Source of the DNA: Saprospiraceae bacterium UBA2365
Lineage (GTDB): Bacteria; Bacteroidota; Bacteroidia; Chitinophagales; Saprospiraceae
NCBI GenBank assembly: GCA_002344345.1
Contig: DDTL01000069.1
Coordinates: 6,391 to 70,390, forward strand
DNA length: 64,000 bases
Reading direction: 5' to 3'
Shown here: positions 1 through 8,286 of the stretch, piece by piece
Position numbering within the stretch: position 1 is the first letter of the stretch
How the letters are laid out: the number at the start of each line of letters is the position of its first letter
Notes under the pieces: generated by a model
Databases searched by the model: none
What the model saw: only the letters and a program-made list of their open reading frames with translations
What the model was told of the DNA's origin: nothing
Program-made: the position numbers and the translations under genes

Positions 1-312
1 AACAAACTCCGGAGACCTTCTTTCCAATATTCCCTTTGGGCTTGGGCCGATATATGTTTTATCAACTTTATGACAAGCCGTACATTTTGCATCAAAAACA
101 TCTTTGCCTTTTTTCACCATTACACTATCAATTGTCTCGTCCAGGATGAGAGATGTTATAGGGCCTATTCCTTTATTCATTTTAGGATCTTGAGTTTCTG
201 TAGTCGTATTGGTTGAATTTACATCGTTGTTTGACGATTTATTTTCCTTCGTTCCACACGAAACAAAAACGCTAAAAGCTATAAATATTAATAAATAAAG
301 TAATTTATTCAT
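1..312 (-). CDS. cytochrome c-type lipoprotein, cut by window edge
   Basis: Reading left from ATG at 312, 104 codons are open to the window edge, so the C-terminus is missing. The product starts MNKLLYLLIFIAFSVFVSCG, a lipoprotein signal with lipobox VSC, then a Ser/Asn/Thr-rich linker, then a class I cytochrome c start with haem-binding CTACH at about residues 79-83, followed by IGPSPKGI, which fits the loop after the haem motif. It should be a membrane-anchored monohaem electron carrier outside the cytoplasm. It begins 47 bases after the stop of the fasciclin gene on the same strand, so the two may be co-transcribed. The partner oxidase or reductase is not visible. Confidence 0.8.
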   Translation of the reverse strand, partial: MNKLLYLLIFIAFSVFVSCGTKENKSSNNDVNSTNTTTETQDPKMNKGIGPITSLILDETIDSVMVKKGKDVFDAKCTACHKVDKTYIGPSPKGILERRSPEFV

Positions 313-359
313 GTTAAAAATTTTATTGAAATATTTTATCATTATTGATTTAGTGACTT

Positions 360-926
360 TTATTCAACTGGTACAAGTACATCTTCTATCACATGTATCC
401 AGCCATTACTGACCTTTACCGTTTTGAGAATCTTTGTTCCTCCCACCGAAATTCCTTCATCTGTCTTTTTAACATCCAGGTATTGGCCAGATGCCATATA
501 CAACTTTCTACCTTTTTCAGCCTCTTTGATAAGCTGAACATCCGGATAATTAGCAGGTGCAACGTGGTTGGTTAGAATATAAGCCAATTTTGACTTATTC
601 TCAGATTTAAGCAAGTCATCCACAGTTCCTTTTGGCAGCTTGTTAAATGCTGCGTTTGTCGGGGCAAATACAGTAAGCGGACCAGCATTGACAACTGCAT
701 CCTCCACTCCCGCTGCTTCTATTGCCGCTACAAGTGTAGTAAAATCGGGCAATGATTTAGCAACTGTTAACGCGTTGGCTGCTGATTCAGTATCTTCAAC
801 TGAAGCCTGACCTTTGTGTTCAGTAATTTCTGGAGAATTATTGCCTGGTTCAGCTTGTTTTGTATTGTTACATGATAACACCGCCGTTATCATCAATACA
901 TTCATTAATAATATTAACTTTTTCAT
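360..926 (-). CDS. fasciclin (FAS1) domain lipoprotein
   Basis: I chose the Met at 926 (MKKLILLMNV...) over the in-frame one at 938 because it gives a clean lipoprotein signal ending VLSC. The mature part has a short Asn/Glu-rich linker, then one FAS1 domain with both signature blocks: LTVFAPTNAAFNKLP (H1) and GWIHVIEDVLVP (H2) near the end. FAS1 domains act in adhesion or in binding small ligands at the cell surface; the ligand here is unknown. A perfect -7 type hexamer block TACATTTG lies at 956-963 on this strand, about 30 bases before the start, without a clear -33 partner. The cytochrome lipoprotein follows directly. Confidence 0.88.
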   Translation of the reverse strand: MKKLILLMNVLMITAVLSCNNTKQAEPGNNSPEITEHKGQASVEDTESAANALTVAKSLPDFTTLVAAIEAAGVEDAVVNAGPLTVFAPTNAAFNKLPKGTVDDLLKSENKSKLAYILTNHVAPANYPDVQLIKEAEKGRKLYMASGQYLDVKKTDEGISVGGTKILKTVKVSNGWIHVIEDVLVPVE

Positions 927-1054
927 CGCAAGGTACATTTTGTTAAAATAATTCTCAAATGTATTAAATACTATTTTGTCTTTTATTTAATTTCCCAACT
1001 TTGTACACTATATGTAAATACTCTGCGAACTGATTGGATCAAATCTAAATAGAT

Positions 1055-1405
1055 CTAAATACTTATTGTCAGCATCCCGGCTTTGATCATCGTCAACACC
1101 ATTTTGAACCGCTCAACAGCATGCAATGCATGAGGGACATTGGCCGGCATGATGATCGTTTCACCGGCATTCAGAAAATGGGACGCACCGTTGATGATGA
1201 CTTCCGCTTTACCGTCCATCACTTCCACTATTGCATCAAACGGCGCAGTATGCTCACTCAGACCTTCTCCTTTATCAAATGCAAAAAGGCTGACGTTTCC
1301 TGAATCTTTTTTTAATATATGCTTGGAAACCACTGCTGAAGGGGCATAATCTATGCTGTCTGTATAACTGAATTTAACTCCTTTTTGAAATTCGTTTGTC
1401 GCCAT
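1055..1405 (-). CDS. single-domain cupin protein
   Basis: 116 residues, no signal peptide, cytoplasmic. The cupin motif 1 region is SEHTAPFDAIVEVMDG, with one His and one Glu of the usual metal set, and motif 2 is GETIIMPANVPHALHA. This pattern is typical of small RmlC-like cupins that bind a metal or a small ligand; no reaction can be named. The last residues (AGMLTISI) follow the usual end of the barrel strand. The reading direction matches its neighbours, but gaps of about 90-130 bases on both sides suggest its own transcript. Confidence 0.85.
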   Translation of the reverse strand: MATNEFQKGVKFSYTDSIDYAPSAVVSKHILKKDSGNVSLFAFDKGEGLSEHTAPFDAIVEVMDGKAEVIINGASHFLNAGETIIMPANVPHALHAVERFKMVLTMIKAGMLTISI

Positions 1406-1493
1406 AATGATTTTATTTAATACATGTCGGTAGTATTTAAACCGTCAAATCTTAAAGTTGTTTAAAACATTTCAAAAAAATAAAACCTTCAGC

Positions 1494-3200
1494 CTATTTT
1501 GCTTTATGCTCAAACAATGTCGGCCTGAACAGCATGGAAAGATAAGCCCATTGGGCAAACCTGCTTTCTCCCGGTTCAATCCGGCTGTATCGCTCATAAT
1601 CGGCCGTTGGAAGGAAAAAGGAATACCCCAGGGTGAATTGCACCTCCTTAGACAGCTTGTAACCGATGTTCATGTCCAGTTCATTTCCGGCAAACCTTTC
1701 CAGGGTTTGTTCTGTGTCAACAGGATTGGCCTGATTATGAGTAAAATAAAACCAGTGAAAGTCGGCCTTGGCGGATAGGTATTTATTGGCGAACCAGTTG
1801 ACCTTGAAAAAATGATCCTGAATGCCTGCAACAGGTATCGTCACAAAATGGTCCATTTCACCCAGGTGGCCGTGCGCTCCGTAATTGAGCGGATTAAAAG
1901 TGCGGACCTTATTTGTCAGATCATCCGCAGCTTTGCCGGAGTAAAGATCTGAACCCAGGTCCAGCCTGATCTTTTTGCCCGTATAATATACTTTTGCAGC
2001 CACCAAATATGCTTCGGCTGTTTCACCTTTGATCGTTTTTCCTTGCTGATAATATGCGCTTCCATCAAAGGAAAATGAGCCGGTTTTCAATATGGGGTTG
2101 ATCCCGATGGTATTCAGCCAGTGGATGGTATGCTTTGTGCCCGCTTCCTGGTTGCCCGTAAGTACATCCATGAAATTTAACTGTATATTTTCAGAAAACT
2201 TTTTACTCAGCCATAAAAAGCTGAAGTACTTGTGATTGTTGACCTTATATTCATCCGCAAAGACCTGGCTATAAGCATTTGCACCGGATCCAAATGCCAG
2301 ATGACCTTCAAAAAAATCTGCTTTACCCTGATTTTGGGTAAATTGTAACATCATTACATCATAAGAAGCTCCGTTCACATTCCAGTTGCGGTCATTGATC
2401 AGTCTTTTATCCCCGTAATTGAGCATCTGCCGGCCTGTTTTTAGGGAAAATTCCGGGGTAAAATCGTATTTGATCCAGGCTTCAAAAATCTGCGTGGCTG
2501 CATTGTCCGTGTTGTTGATCAATTTGGTCTGACCGAACACCCTTGCATCCTGAACTACGACCTTTGATGACAGCTTGCCTGAATGATGTGTAAATATGAG
2601 TCTCGTTCGGTTCGGCACGAACAAGAGTCCTTTTGAATCCGGTGGAGGCAACTTGGTGTATCCGTCTCTGAACTCAGGCCTGGTCCAGAATTCACCGCTT
2701 ATAATAAATGAAGCTTTATTCGTGGCAGCATCCGGACTTGTCTGAGGTGATGTGATTTTTGCTGATGTGAAATTGAATTCGAGTGTTTTTTCACCGTCAC
2801 CGATCCGGGCGATCAATTTATTTTTTCCTGGTGACTGGTAGCTGATATACTTTGGAAAATCATGTCCGGGATTTTCAAAAGAATATATGCTGTCTGTGGT
2901 TACCGCTCTGAAAATGATGGTTTCTCCCTGGTTTTGCCCGGGAACTGTAGCCGTATAAAGCAAATGATCACCATTTTTTTGGATTTCCAGGTATTCCGTT
3001 ATCTGCATTTTACCATCGGTCAACTTATAGGAAATCCCTTTCATTTGCCGGTCATTGAGCCTGGTCCACTGTTCATAATGGTCACTTTCTTCCATCTTCC
3101 AGGTGCCCGCCATAAAATCAGGTAAACTCTGTGCACCCATTTTTATTCTGGAAAAAGTAAAAAGTAAAAGAATGGTCAATCCGTAAACCTTTGCTCTCAT
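1494..3200 (-). CDS. DUF6265 domain fused to alginate-export-type outer membrane barrel
   Basis: 568 residues with a signal peptide ending near GAQS (residue 24). Residues about 26-145 (LPDFMAGTWKME..., EQWTRLNDRQMKGISY) match the lipocalin-like DUF6265 family. From about residue 170 (FWTRPEFRDGY) to the end the protein has the alternating aromatic/polar strands and motifs (VPNRTRLIFTHHSGKLSSKV, LKTGRQMLNYGDKRLINDRN) of the alginate_exp porin family, an outer-membrane beta-barrel. The predicted role is an outer-membrane channel with an N-terminal periplasmic ligand-binding module. The domain joining is unusual; alginate itself need not be the substrate because no alginate genes are nearby. 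The start is the only Met before the signal peptide. Confidence 0.78.
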   Translation of the reverse strand: MRAKVYGLTILLLFTFSRIKMGAQSLPDFMAGTWKMEESDHYEQWTRLNDRQMKGISYKLTDGKMQITEYLEIQKNGDHLLYTATVPGQNQGETIIFRAVTTDSIYSFENPGHDFPKYISYQSPGKNKLIARIGDGEKTLEFNFTSAKITSPQTSPDAATNKASFIISGEFWTRPEFRDGYTKLPPPDSKGLLFVPNRTRLIFTHHSGKLSSKVVVQDARVFGQTKLINNTDNAATQIFEAWIKYDFTPEFSLKTGRQMLNYGDKRLINDRNWNVNGASYDVMMLQFTQNQGKADFFEGHLAFGSGANAYSQVFADEYKVNNHKYFSFLWLSKKFSENIQLNFMDVLTGNQEAGTKHTIHWLNTIGINPILKTGSFSFDGSAYYQQGKTIKGETAEAYLVAAKVYYTGKKIRLDLGSDLYSGKAADDLTNKVRTFNPLNYGAHGHLGEMDHFVTIPVAGIQDHFFKVNWFANKYLSAKADFHWFYFTHNQANPVDTEQTLERFAGNELDMNIGYKLSKEVQFTLGYSFFLPTADYERYSRIEPGESRFAQWAYLSMLFRPTLFEHKAK

Positions 3201-3251
3201 GAGTAAATTGTTTAGTGTTAAATGCTATATAAATTTTTGTATGATAACTTG

Positions 3252-3791
3252 TTATCGCTTCAACTTTTTGCTGTCTTTGAAGATTTGGATGATCGCAGGG
3301 TCATTTCTTTTATCTGGTATATTGAATTCCGGAAGAAAACCCGGGTATCCCAATCTGACCGGCATGATATCACTGGCGTGTACTGACAGAGGATCAATGA
3401 CCACCCAATCACAGATAGAGGACGAAAACGCTGCCCAAAAATAACCCGTGTAGATGATGGAATCATTGGCCGTCACAGCAAATGCCACGCGATGGCCGAA
3501 GTTATCCATTTTTATTATTTTCTGACAGGCGGATCCTTTCAACTTAAAGCTCTGATCTTCCTGATCGTAAAAAATGATCTCATCATAACTGATCAGTGGT
3601 TCATCATATAATTCAATGGGTTTTTCCTCCATGATCCTTTCAGAATCCTGTGCCTTTTGCCAATATTTCAAAAGGTAAATATCAACCTTTCCACTATTTG
3701 GAGCGTTTATATCAAAGAGTTGGCAACTGCTAAATGTAATCCAGACCAATAAAAAAACGGCAGGAAACAGAGGCTTAGTTTTTTTTTCCAT
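3252..3791 (-). CDS. hypothetical lipoprotein
   Basis: I place the start at 3791 (MEKKTKPLFPAVFLLVWITF), giving a lipoprotein signal with lipobox FSSC; an upstream in-frame Met at 3833 would add 14 residues before the signal. The mature part is about 150 residues without a family I recognise. It carries an Asp/Glu-rich first half and ends in a basic KDSKKLKR tail. A -7 type element TATCTTTG lies at 3856-3863 on this strand. Probably anchored in the membrane; function unknown. Confidence 0.7.
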   Translation of the reverse strand: MEKKTKPLFPAVFLLVWITFSSCQLFDINAPNSGKVDIYLLKYWQKAQDSERIMEEKPIELYDEPLISYDEIIFYDQEDQSFKLKGSACQKIIKMDNFGHRVAFAVTANDSIIYTGYFWAAFSSSICDWVVIDPLSVHASDIMPVRLGYPGFLPEFNIPDKRNDPAIIQIFKDSKKLKR

Positions 3792-3981
3792 TAACTTTTG
3801 TTTTATCTCAAATCCACGATATTTTTTAAACAAGGAGCGTGATATTTCATGTATGCAAAGATAAAACGAATATTAATACCATTCCTTTCAGAAATATAGT
3901 TTAAAGAGTTTGGGATGCAAAAAACTCAACTGCAAATAACTGAATTTGAACATGAAAAAAAATTAGTGACCAACAAATCCG

Positions 3982-5739
3982 TCAATTTTCTTTTCTGAAA
4001 AATCTCAGCGAACCGGAGAGATTGAATCTCAGAAAAACATGTGTTTCCTGTACGGAAATATGCTCGATAGTCAATGCATGAGTTACTCCCACAATATCAC
4101 CCAGAGGAGTTTTGATAAAAAGTTTGTCATCCAGTTCAGAAGCCACCTCCCGGACTTCTTTTCCGAATGAAATACAGGCATTATCTTCTGCTTCTTTTCT
4201 GAGCGTTTTTTTGAGGATCCCCTTGATCAGAAAAATCCCCAAATCACTTGTTTTAACCTTTATATCCGTCACTTCAGTACAAATAGTGGTGTCCGGTGTG
4301 TTGGCTGTCAAAGTAGTATTTAAGCTTACATAGCCGATCTTTTTACCACTTTTTTTTCTGATCAGGTCAACCGTTACATTCATTTTATCATTGCCAAGGA
4401 AATTGGCACAAGGGTTGGCAGCAAGATAATTCCTTACGATCAGTTCCTTCTCATTTTCCTGATTGATTTCATCTATAAATGGTAACAATTGTTGTGAAAT
4501 ATAATCATAAGACATAAACCCACGCATAGAGATATCGATCCCTTCACTTGTGGTGATCTCTGTTCCGAAATGGACCAATTCATCTTTGGATGGAAAAGCT
4601 GCCGGAGTAGCTTCAAACGTTACAAAAGGCTGGAGTGTCACGCCAAATCGTATGGTCAGCAGGTTGGTTTTGCCCTCAGTGCTTCCAGAGGGTGGAGCTA
4701 TAAATAATCCTGTCACATTGGGATAAAATAGGGCATTCTCATTGAGCTGAATGGGTTTATCCAGATCTTTGAGCATATTTTGAGCAAAACTTTTCAGATT
4801 GAATTGATTGATTTCCTTATTGATCGCTTCTTCAATTGTAATGCTTAACTTTTTATTGATCTCGTCACCGGTTGCATCCATGAAATATTCTGTCACCGAG
4901 GTGCTTTTTGCGCCTGTTTTGACCGAATTGACCACAAAATCAGATCCAAAAACTTCCACAAACTCAAGTTTTGATGCAGCTTGACTGATTTTCACTGAGC
5001 CATCCGGCAAAAGCTGGATCAATCCTGTTTCGGTGATGCGGACTTTAAAAGTTGAATGGAAGCTTCCTCTGGGTTTGATGGACTCAGGGAGTAATCCAAC
5101 TGAAACAATGGTTTTGATATTGATGTTAAATAAACCTGTTAGCGTAAACCTGTTTTTGTCAAAATGCATTTCCAGTTGATCAAGGTTCGCCGTATAATCA
5201 AATTTCCCCCTTAGCGGGATCAGCGTTTGATTCAATTCGATCACCGGAACCATCACATCCTGATAGACAGCTTCCGCTGCAGGCACCCTTACTTTGACCT
5301 CATCGTAAACGATCTGTTTTATTTCCTTGAAAATATCTTCTTTGCAGGACTTGCCACTAAAAATTCTTCCAATGCATTCGATGGTTTTTTCTCCGATTTT
5401 AATCGTTTGGGTGACTGTGCGGGGAATTCTTCTGATCTCATCATAGGCAGCCTTTGCCGGAGTAACTATCACTTTTGTGAGCCTTTCTTTTGTAATGGTT
5501 TCGTTGGAATGCATCAGGATACCCACTTCCGGAGTAGAACCTTTTATTATCGGGTTTTTAAGATTTCTTTGGATCAAAGCTGCCACATCCTGGCTTCTTA
5601 TTTGGGCGACCATCCCGAAACTGGACACTTTATCACCTGTCACAACAGGATCGACTATCTTTTCATTCAATTCCTGGCCAATCCCAAAAACTGAATTCAA
5701 TAAAAATATTGCTGTTATAAAAACATTCCTTAAAATCAT
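3982..5739 (-). CDS. DUF4403-like secreted protein
   Basis: 585 residues with a signal peptide (MILRNVFITAIFLLNSVFG). The rest is rich in amphipathic beta strands in two long similar halves, each with a segment of the type LTGLFNINIKTIVSVG or LTIRFGVTLQPFVTFE and a conserved helix-rich linker (EINKKLSITIEEAINKEINQ). This fits the DUF4403 family, which is thought to have a lipid-binding tubular (TULIP-like) fold. The family assignment is from pattern memory and should be tested with a profile search. It stands alone between a lipoprotein gene and a divergent lipoprotein gene. Confidence 0.55.
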   Translation of the reverse strand: MILRNVFITAIFLLNSVFGIGQELNEKIVDPVVTGDKVSSFGMVAQIRSQDVAALIQRNLKNPIIKGSTPEVGILMHSNETITKERLTKVIVTPAKAAYDEIRRIPRTVTQTIKIGEKTIECIGRIFSGKSCKEDIFKEIKQIVYDEVKVRVPAAEAVYQDVMVPVIELNQTLIPLRGKFDYTANLDQLEMHFDKNRFTLTGLFNINIKTIVSVGLLPESIKPRGSFHSTFKVRITETGLIQLLPDGSVKISQAASKLEFVEVFGSDFVVNSVKTGAKSTSVTEYFMDATGDEINKKLSITIEEAINKEINQFNLKSFAQNMLKDLDKPIQLNENALFYPNVTGLFIAPPSGSTEGKTNLLTIRFGVTLQPFVTFEATPAAFPSKDELVHFGTEITTSEGIDISMRGFMSYDYISQQLLPFIDEINQENEKELIVRNYLAANPCANFLGNDKMNVTVDLIRKKSGKKIGYVSLNTTLTANTPDTTICTEVTDIKVKTSDLGIFLIKGILKKTLRKEAEDNACISFGKEVREVASELDDKLFIKTPLGDIVGVTHALTIEHISVQETHVFLRFNLSGSLRFFRKEN

Positions 5740-5927
5740 CCCTCAATGTATATGAGTACAAAGATCGTATTAATCACATAAAAAGCCAGGATAGATTGTA
5801 TCCATCTAAGTAAATTAAAAGTTATTAAGTCGGTTTTAGGTAATTGAGAATAGGTTTTGTTAATATTCATTATGCGAATGCCAACCATTTTGGTTAAAAA
5901 TCAGTCTTACTTGAAAATTGGAATTTT

Positions 5928-6338
5928 ATGAACAAGTTGATTTTTGCAATTGCTTTAGGTTCAATGATGTTGTTTGCCGACTGCACAAAGCAGGAATGTG
6001 ATATTGTGCATGTTAATTACGGAGAATATTTCACCATTAAAACATGTGGAAAATACTGCTTTCCGGATGACAACTATTTTGAAGTAAAAAATTTGGTCAA
6101 CGAGTTCTGTCCATGTAATTGTTTATGCTTATGGGAAGGTGAGATGGTACTTTTCTTCTCAGCGAATATGGATGGGGTCACAATAGATACAACCATCGGG
6201 AGCAGCGAATTGACTAACAAGGTGTTTGTGAAAGATCCCTATACCATGCATTTTAAGGATATTGAGTTTGAAGAAGCATGCAGTAACTCAAATCTCCGTC
6301 CAGAAATTATCAGTGCTTCGGTGATGGTGTCGAAATAG
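5928..6338 (+). CDS. cysteine-rich hypothetical lipoprotein
   Basis: 136 residues with a lipoprotein signal MNKLIFAIALGSMMLFADC. The mature part has nine further cysteines, including the compact run FCPCNCLCLWEGE, so disulfides or a metal site outside the cytoplasm are likely. Small lipoproteins with a C-x-W-x-GE core are common in Saprospiria-like genomes, but I know no function. It points toward the convergent aat gene, with nine bases between the two stop codons. A short palindrome AACCATTTTGGTT lies at 5883-5895 upstream. Confidence 0.72.
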   Translation: MNKLIFAIALGSMMLFADCTKQECDIVHVNYGEYFTIKTCGKYCFPDDNYFEVKNLVNEFCPCNCLCLWEGEMVLFFSANMDGVTIDTTIGSSELTNKVFVKDPYTMHFKDIEFEEACSNSNLRPEIISASVMVSK

Positions 6339-6347
6339 TTTCCATCC

Positions 6348-7031
6348 TTACACCCATCCGCTCCAGCTACCCCTAAAAGTCGGTTCCAGGTTGTTTTCTC
6401 TTAGAATTTGAAGAAATTCTGTCCTTTCAATATTTTTACATCCCATTCTTTTGAGATGATCTGTCGGTACCTGGCAGTCGATCAATCGGAATTTTTTCTC
6501 TTCCAGCACCTGGCTCAAGCGGATAAAAGCATACTTGGAAGCATTGGGAACCAGGCTGAACATGGATTCCCCAAAAAAACACCTGCCCAGCGAAACACCG
6601 TATAAACCACCAACCAAACACCCTTCCTTCCATGTTTCAAACGAATGGGCATATCCGGATCGATGTAGCTCAAGGTAAGCCCGGGTCATTTCTTCCGTGA
6701 TCCAGGTTCCGTCCTGTTCTTTCCTGGGTACCGTACTGCAAGCTCTGATCACCGCTTCAAAATCATGGTCTAAGGTCAGCCGGAATTTCTTCATTTCCTG
6801 GCGCATACTTTTTGAAGTGATCACTTTGCCCGGTAAAACAACAAAACGCGGATCCGGTGACCACCAAAGTACCGGATCGTCTTCATTATACCAGGGGAAT
6901 ATTCCGAACCGATAGGCGCTCAACAACCGTTCCAGCGACAGATCACCACCAACAGCCAGCAGACCATCTTCGCCGGCTAATTGGGGATGAGGAAAGATCA
7001 CTTCTTCATTATGGAGTAGAAATACAGACAT
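6348..7031 (-). CDS. aat: leucyl/phenylalanyl-tRNA--protein transferase
   Basis: Transfers Leu or Phe from charged tRNA to the N-terminus of proteins with basic N-terminal residues, marking them for ClpS/ClpAP degradation; cytoplasmic. I chose the Met at 7031 (MSVFLLHNEEVIFPHPQLA) over a longer frame to 7082 because it avoids overlap with scpB and gives the usual length of about 227 residues. Signature blocks are GLLAVGGDLS, AYRFGIFPWY, WWSPDPRFV, ETW..G.LVGGLYGVSLG, FFGESMFS and LIDCQVPTDHL. It is the last gene of the glmS-scpB operon, four bases after scpB. Confidence 0.95.
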   Translation of the reverse strand: MSVFLLHNEEVIFPHPQLAGEDGLLAVGGDLSLERLLSAYRFGIFPWYNEDDPVLWWSPDPRFVVLPGKVITSKSMRQEMKKFRLTLDHDFEAVIRACSTVPRKEQDGTWITEEMTRAYLELHRSGYAHSFETWKEGCLVGGLYGVSLGRCFFGESMFSLVPNASKYAFIRLSQVLEEKKFRLIDCQVPTDHLKRMGCKNIERTEFLQILRENNLEPTFRGSWSGWV

Positions 7032-7035
7032 CTCT

Positions 7036-7611
7036 TCATTCTTCTTCAAGAGAACTGTCTTCAACACCAACCTGATTCTCAACCTCTTTAAAATCCTTCA
7101 GGATCGGTAAATCCTTCATAGATCTCAATCCAAAATAATCCATGAACCTGGCAGATGTTGCGTACAATAAAGGTTTACCGGGGCCGTCATCTCTTCCCTG
7201 TATTTCAATCAGATTTTTTTCCAGCAATTTTTGAATAGAATAATCGGAACTTACTCCGCGGATCTGTTCGATCACCGGTTTGGTAACGGGTTGTTTATAG
7301 GCAATAATGGACAAGGTCTCGAGTGCTGCGCCTGAGAGCCTTTTTTTGGAAAGTTGCTTCAGGTATTCACTGACCACATGATGATACGCGCCTTTTGTCA
7401 TGAACTGGAAACCATTAGAGATCTCCACCAATTCAAAAGCAAAATCATCCGTTGCATATTTTTCCATGAGCCTGGCAATGGCTTTTTGTATATCTGAAAC
7501 CTGTAACCGGGATTCAAACAATTTGAATAAAGCATCGGAGATTTCCTGTTCCGTAATAGCCTGATCAGCAGCAAAAATCAGCGATTCAATATAACGCTCA
7601 AGTTGGTCCAT
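7036..7611 (-). CDS. scpB: segregation and condensation protein B
   Basis: 191 residues. ScpB dimers join ScpA and Smc in the condensin complex that compacts and segregates the chromosome. Tandem winged-helix domains are visible: residues about 1-85 (MDQLERYIESLIFAADQAIT) and 90-160, with the hallmark LSIIAYKQPVTKPVIEQIRG and LLYATSARFMDYFGL. The tail is acidic (VEDSSLEEE), as in many homologues. It lies 14 bases after the DUF4290 gene and 4 bases before aat; scpA is not in the window. Confidence 0.95.
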   Translation of the reverse strand: MDQLERYIESLIFAADQAITEQEISDALFKLFESRLQVSDIQKAIARLMEKYATDDFAFELVEISNGFQFMTKGAYHHVVSEYLKQLSKKRLSGAALETLSIIAYKQPVTKPVIEQIRGVSSDYSIQKLLEKNLIEIQGRDDGPGKPLLYATSARFMDYFGLRSMKDLPILKDFKEVENQVGVEDSSLEEE

Positions 7612-7625
7612 TCATTGAGAATTGG

Positions 7626-8273
7626 CTATTTTTTCCTTTTCTTTTTTGCTTTTGGAACTTCCTGGTACAAATAACTTTGCTTTTTCTTTTTCAGCGCATT
7701 GTTATTGTACAAAACATCGATGGAAATGTCTTCAGGCAGTTTCAATTGACCTTTGGAAAGTGTTTCCAGATCGAGTCTGATCATGTTTTCGTTCATGTAA
7801 TGTTCAGGACTCCAGGTCTTATAAGCCATTTTCATAAAAGATGCGATGATGATGGTAAATTCCATTCTCATCGGTCCAGGTTCCATTTCCAGGGCTTTAT
7901 CGATCATCTTATGAATGAGGTGACCGTAATGTCTGAATTTGGTCTCAGATTCAGGATAGTCAACTCTGGGAGGCTTAAAGTTGGAAACTTTTGGCTGAGG
8001 GATTTCTCCGTTTGGCATCACCACTCCATCCAGATCATAGTTGGCGATTTTAAACAAGTGTCTCCAGACTTTTTCCTTATATTCTGTGGTTTTTTTACCT
8101 TCTGTGTTCATCCGGGTGATTATTTCAATGATTTCGTTGAAATACGCTTGCTTTTCTTCCGGATTTTCAATTTTTTGGGCATGTTGAACCAGTTCCTGAA
8201 TGGTTCTTCCATATTCAGAAATGACCATTGGTGGTCTTTCGGAGTTATACTCCATTTTGCAATGTGTGTTCAT
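7626..8273 (-). CDS. DUF4290 family protein
   Basis: 215 residues, no signal peptide, highly charged, ending in a Lys-rich tail (KAKKKRKK). The N-terminus MEYNSERPPMVISEYGR and the PxxxxxFPPRVDYPE-like block near residue 95 match DUF4290, a Bacteroidota-specific family of unknown function. A second Met at 8255 (MEYNSERP) fits the family start better; I keep 8273 as the outer limit. It lies 13 bases after glmS and 14 before scpB in the same operon. The basic tail could bind nucleic acid, but this is only inference. Confidence 0.9.
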   Translation of the reverse strand: MNTHCKMEYNSERPPMVISEYGRTIQELVQHAQKIENPEEKQAYFNEIIEIITRMNTEGKKTTEYKEKVWRHLFKIANYDLDGVVMPNGEIPQPKVSNFKPPRVDYPESETKFRHYGHLIHKMIDKALEMEPGPMRMEFTIIIASFMKMAYKTWSPEHYMNENMIRLDLETLSKGQLKLPEDISIDVLYNNNALKKKKQSYLYQEVPKAKKKRKK

Positions 8274-8286
8274 TTTTAAAAATTCT

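Noticed and set aside
7677..8279. 200-codon plus-strand open frame
   Set aside because: Antisense shadow of the DUF4290 gene.
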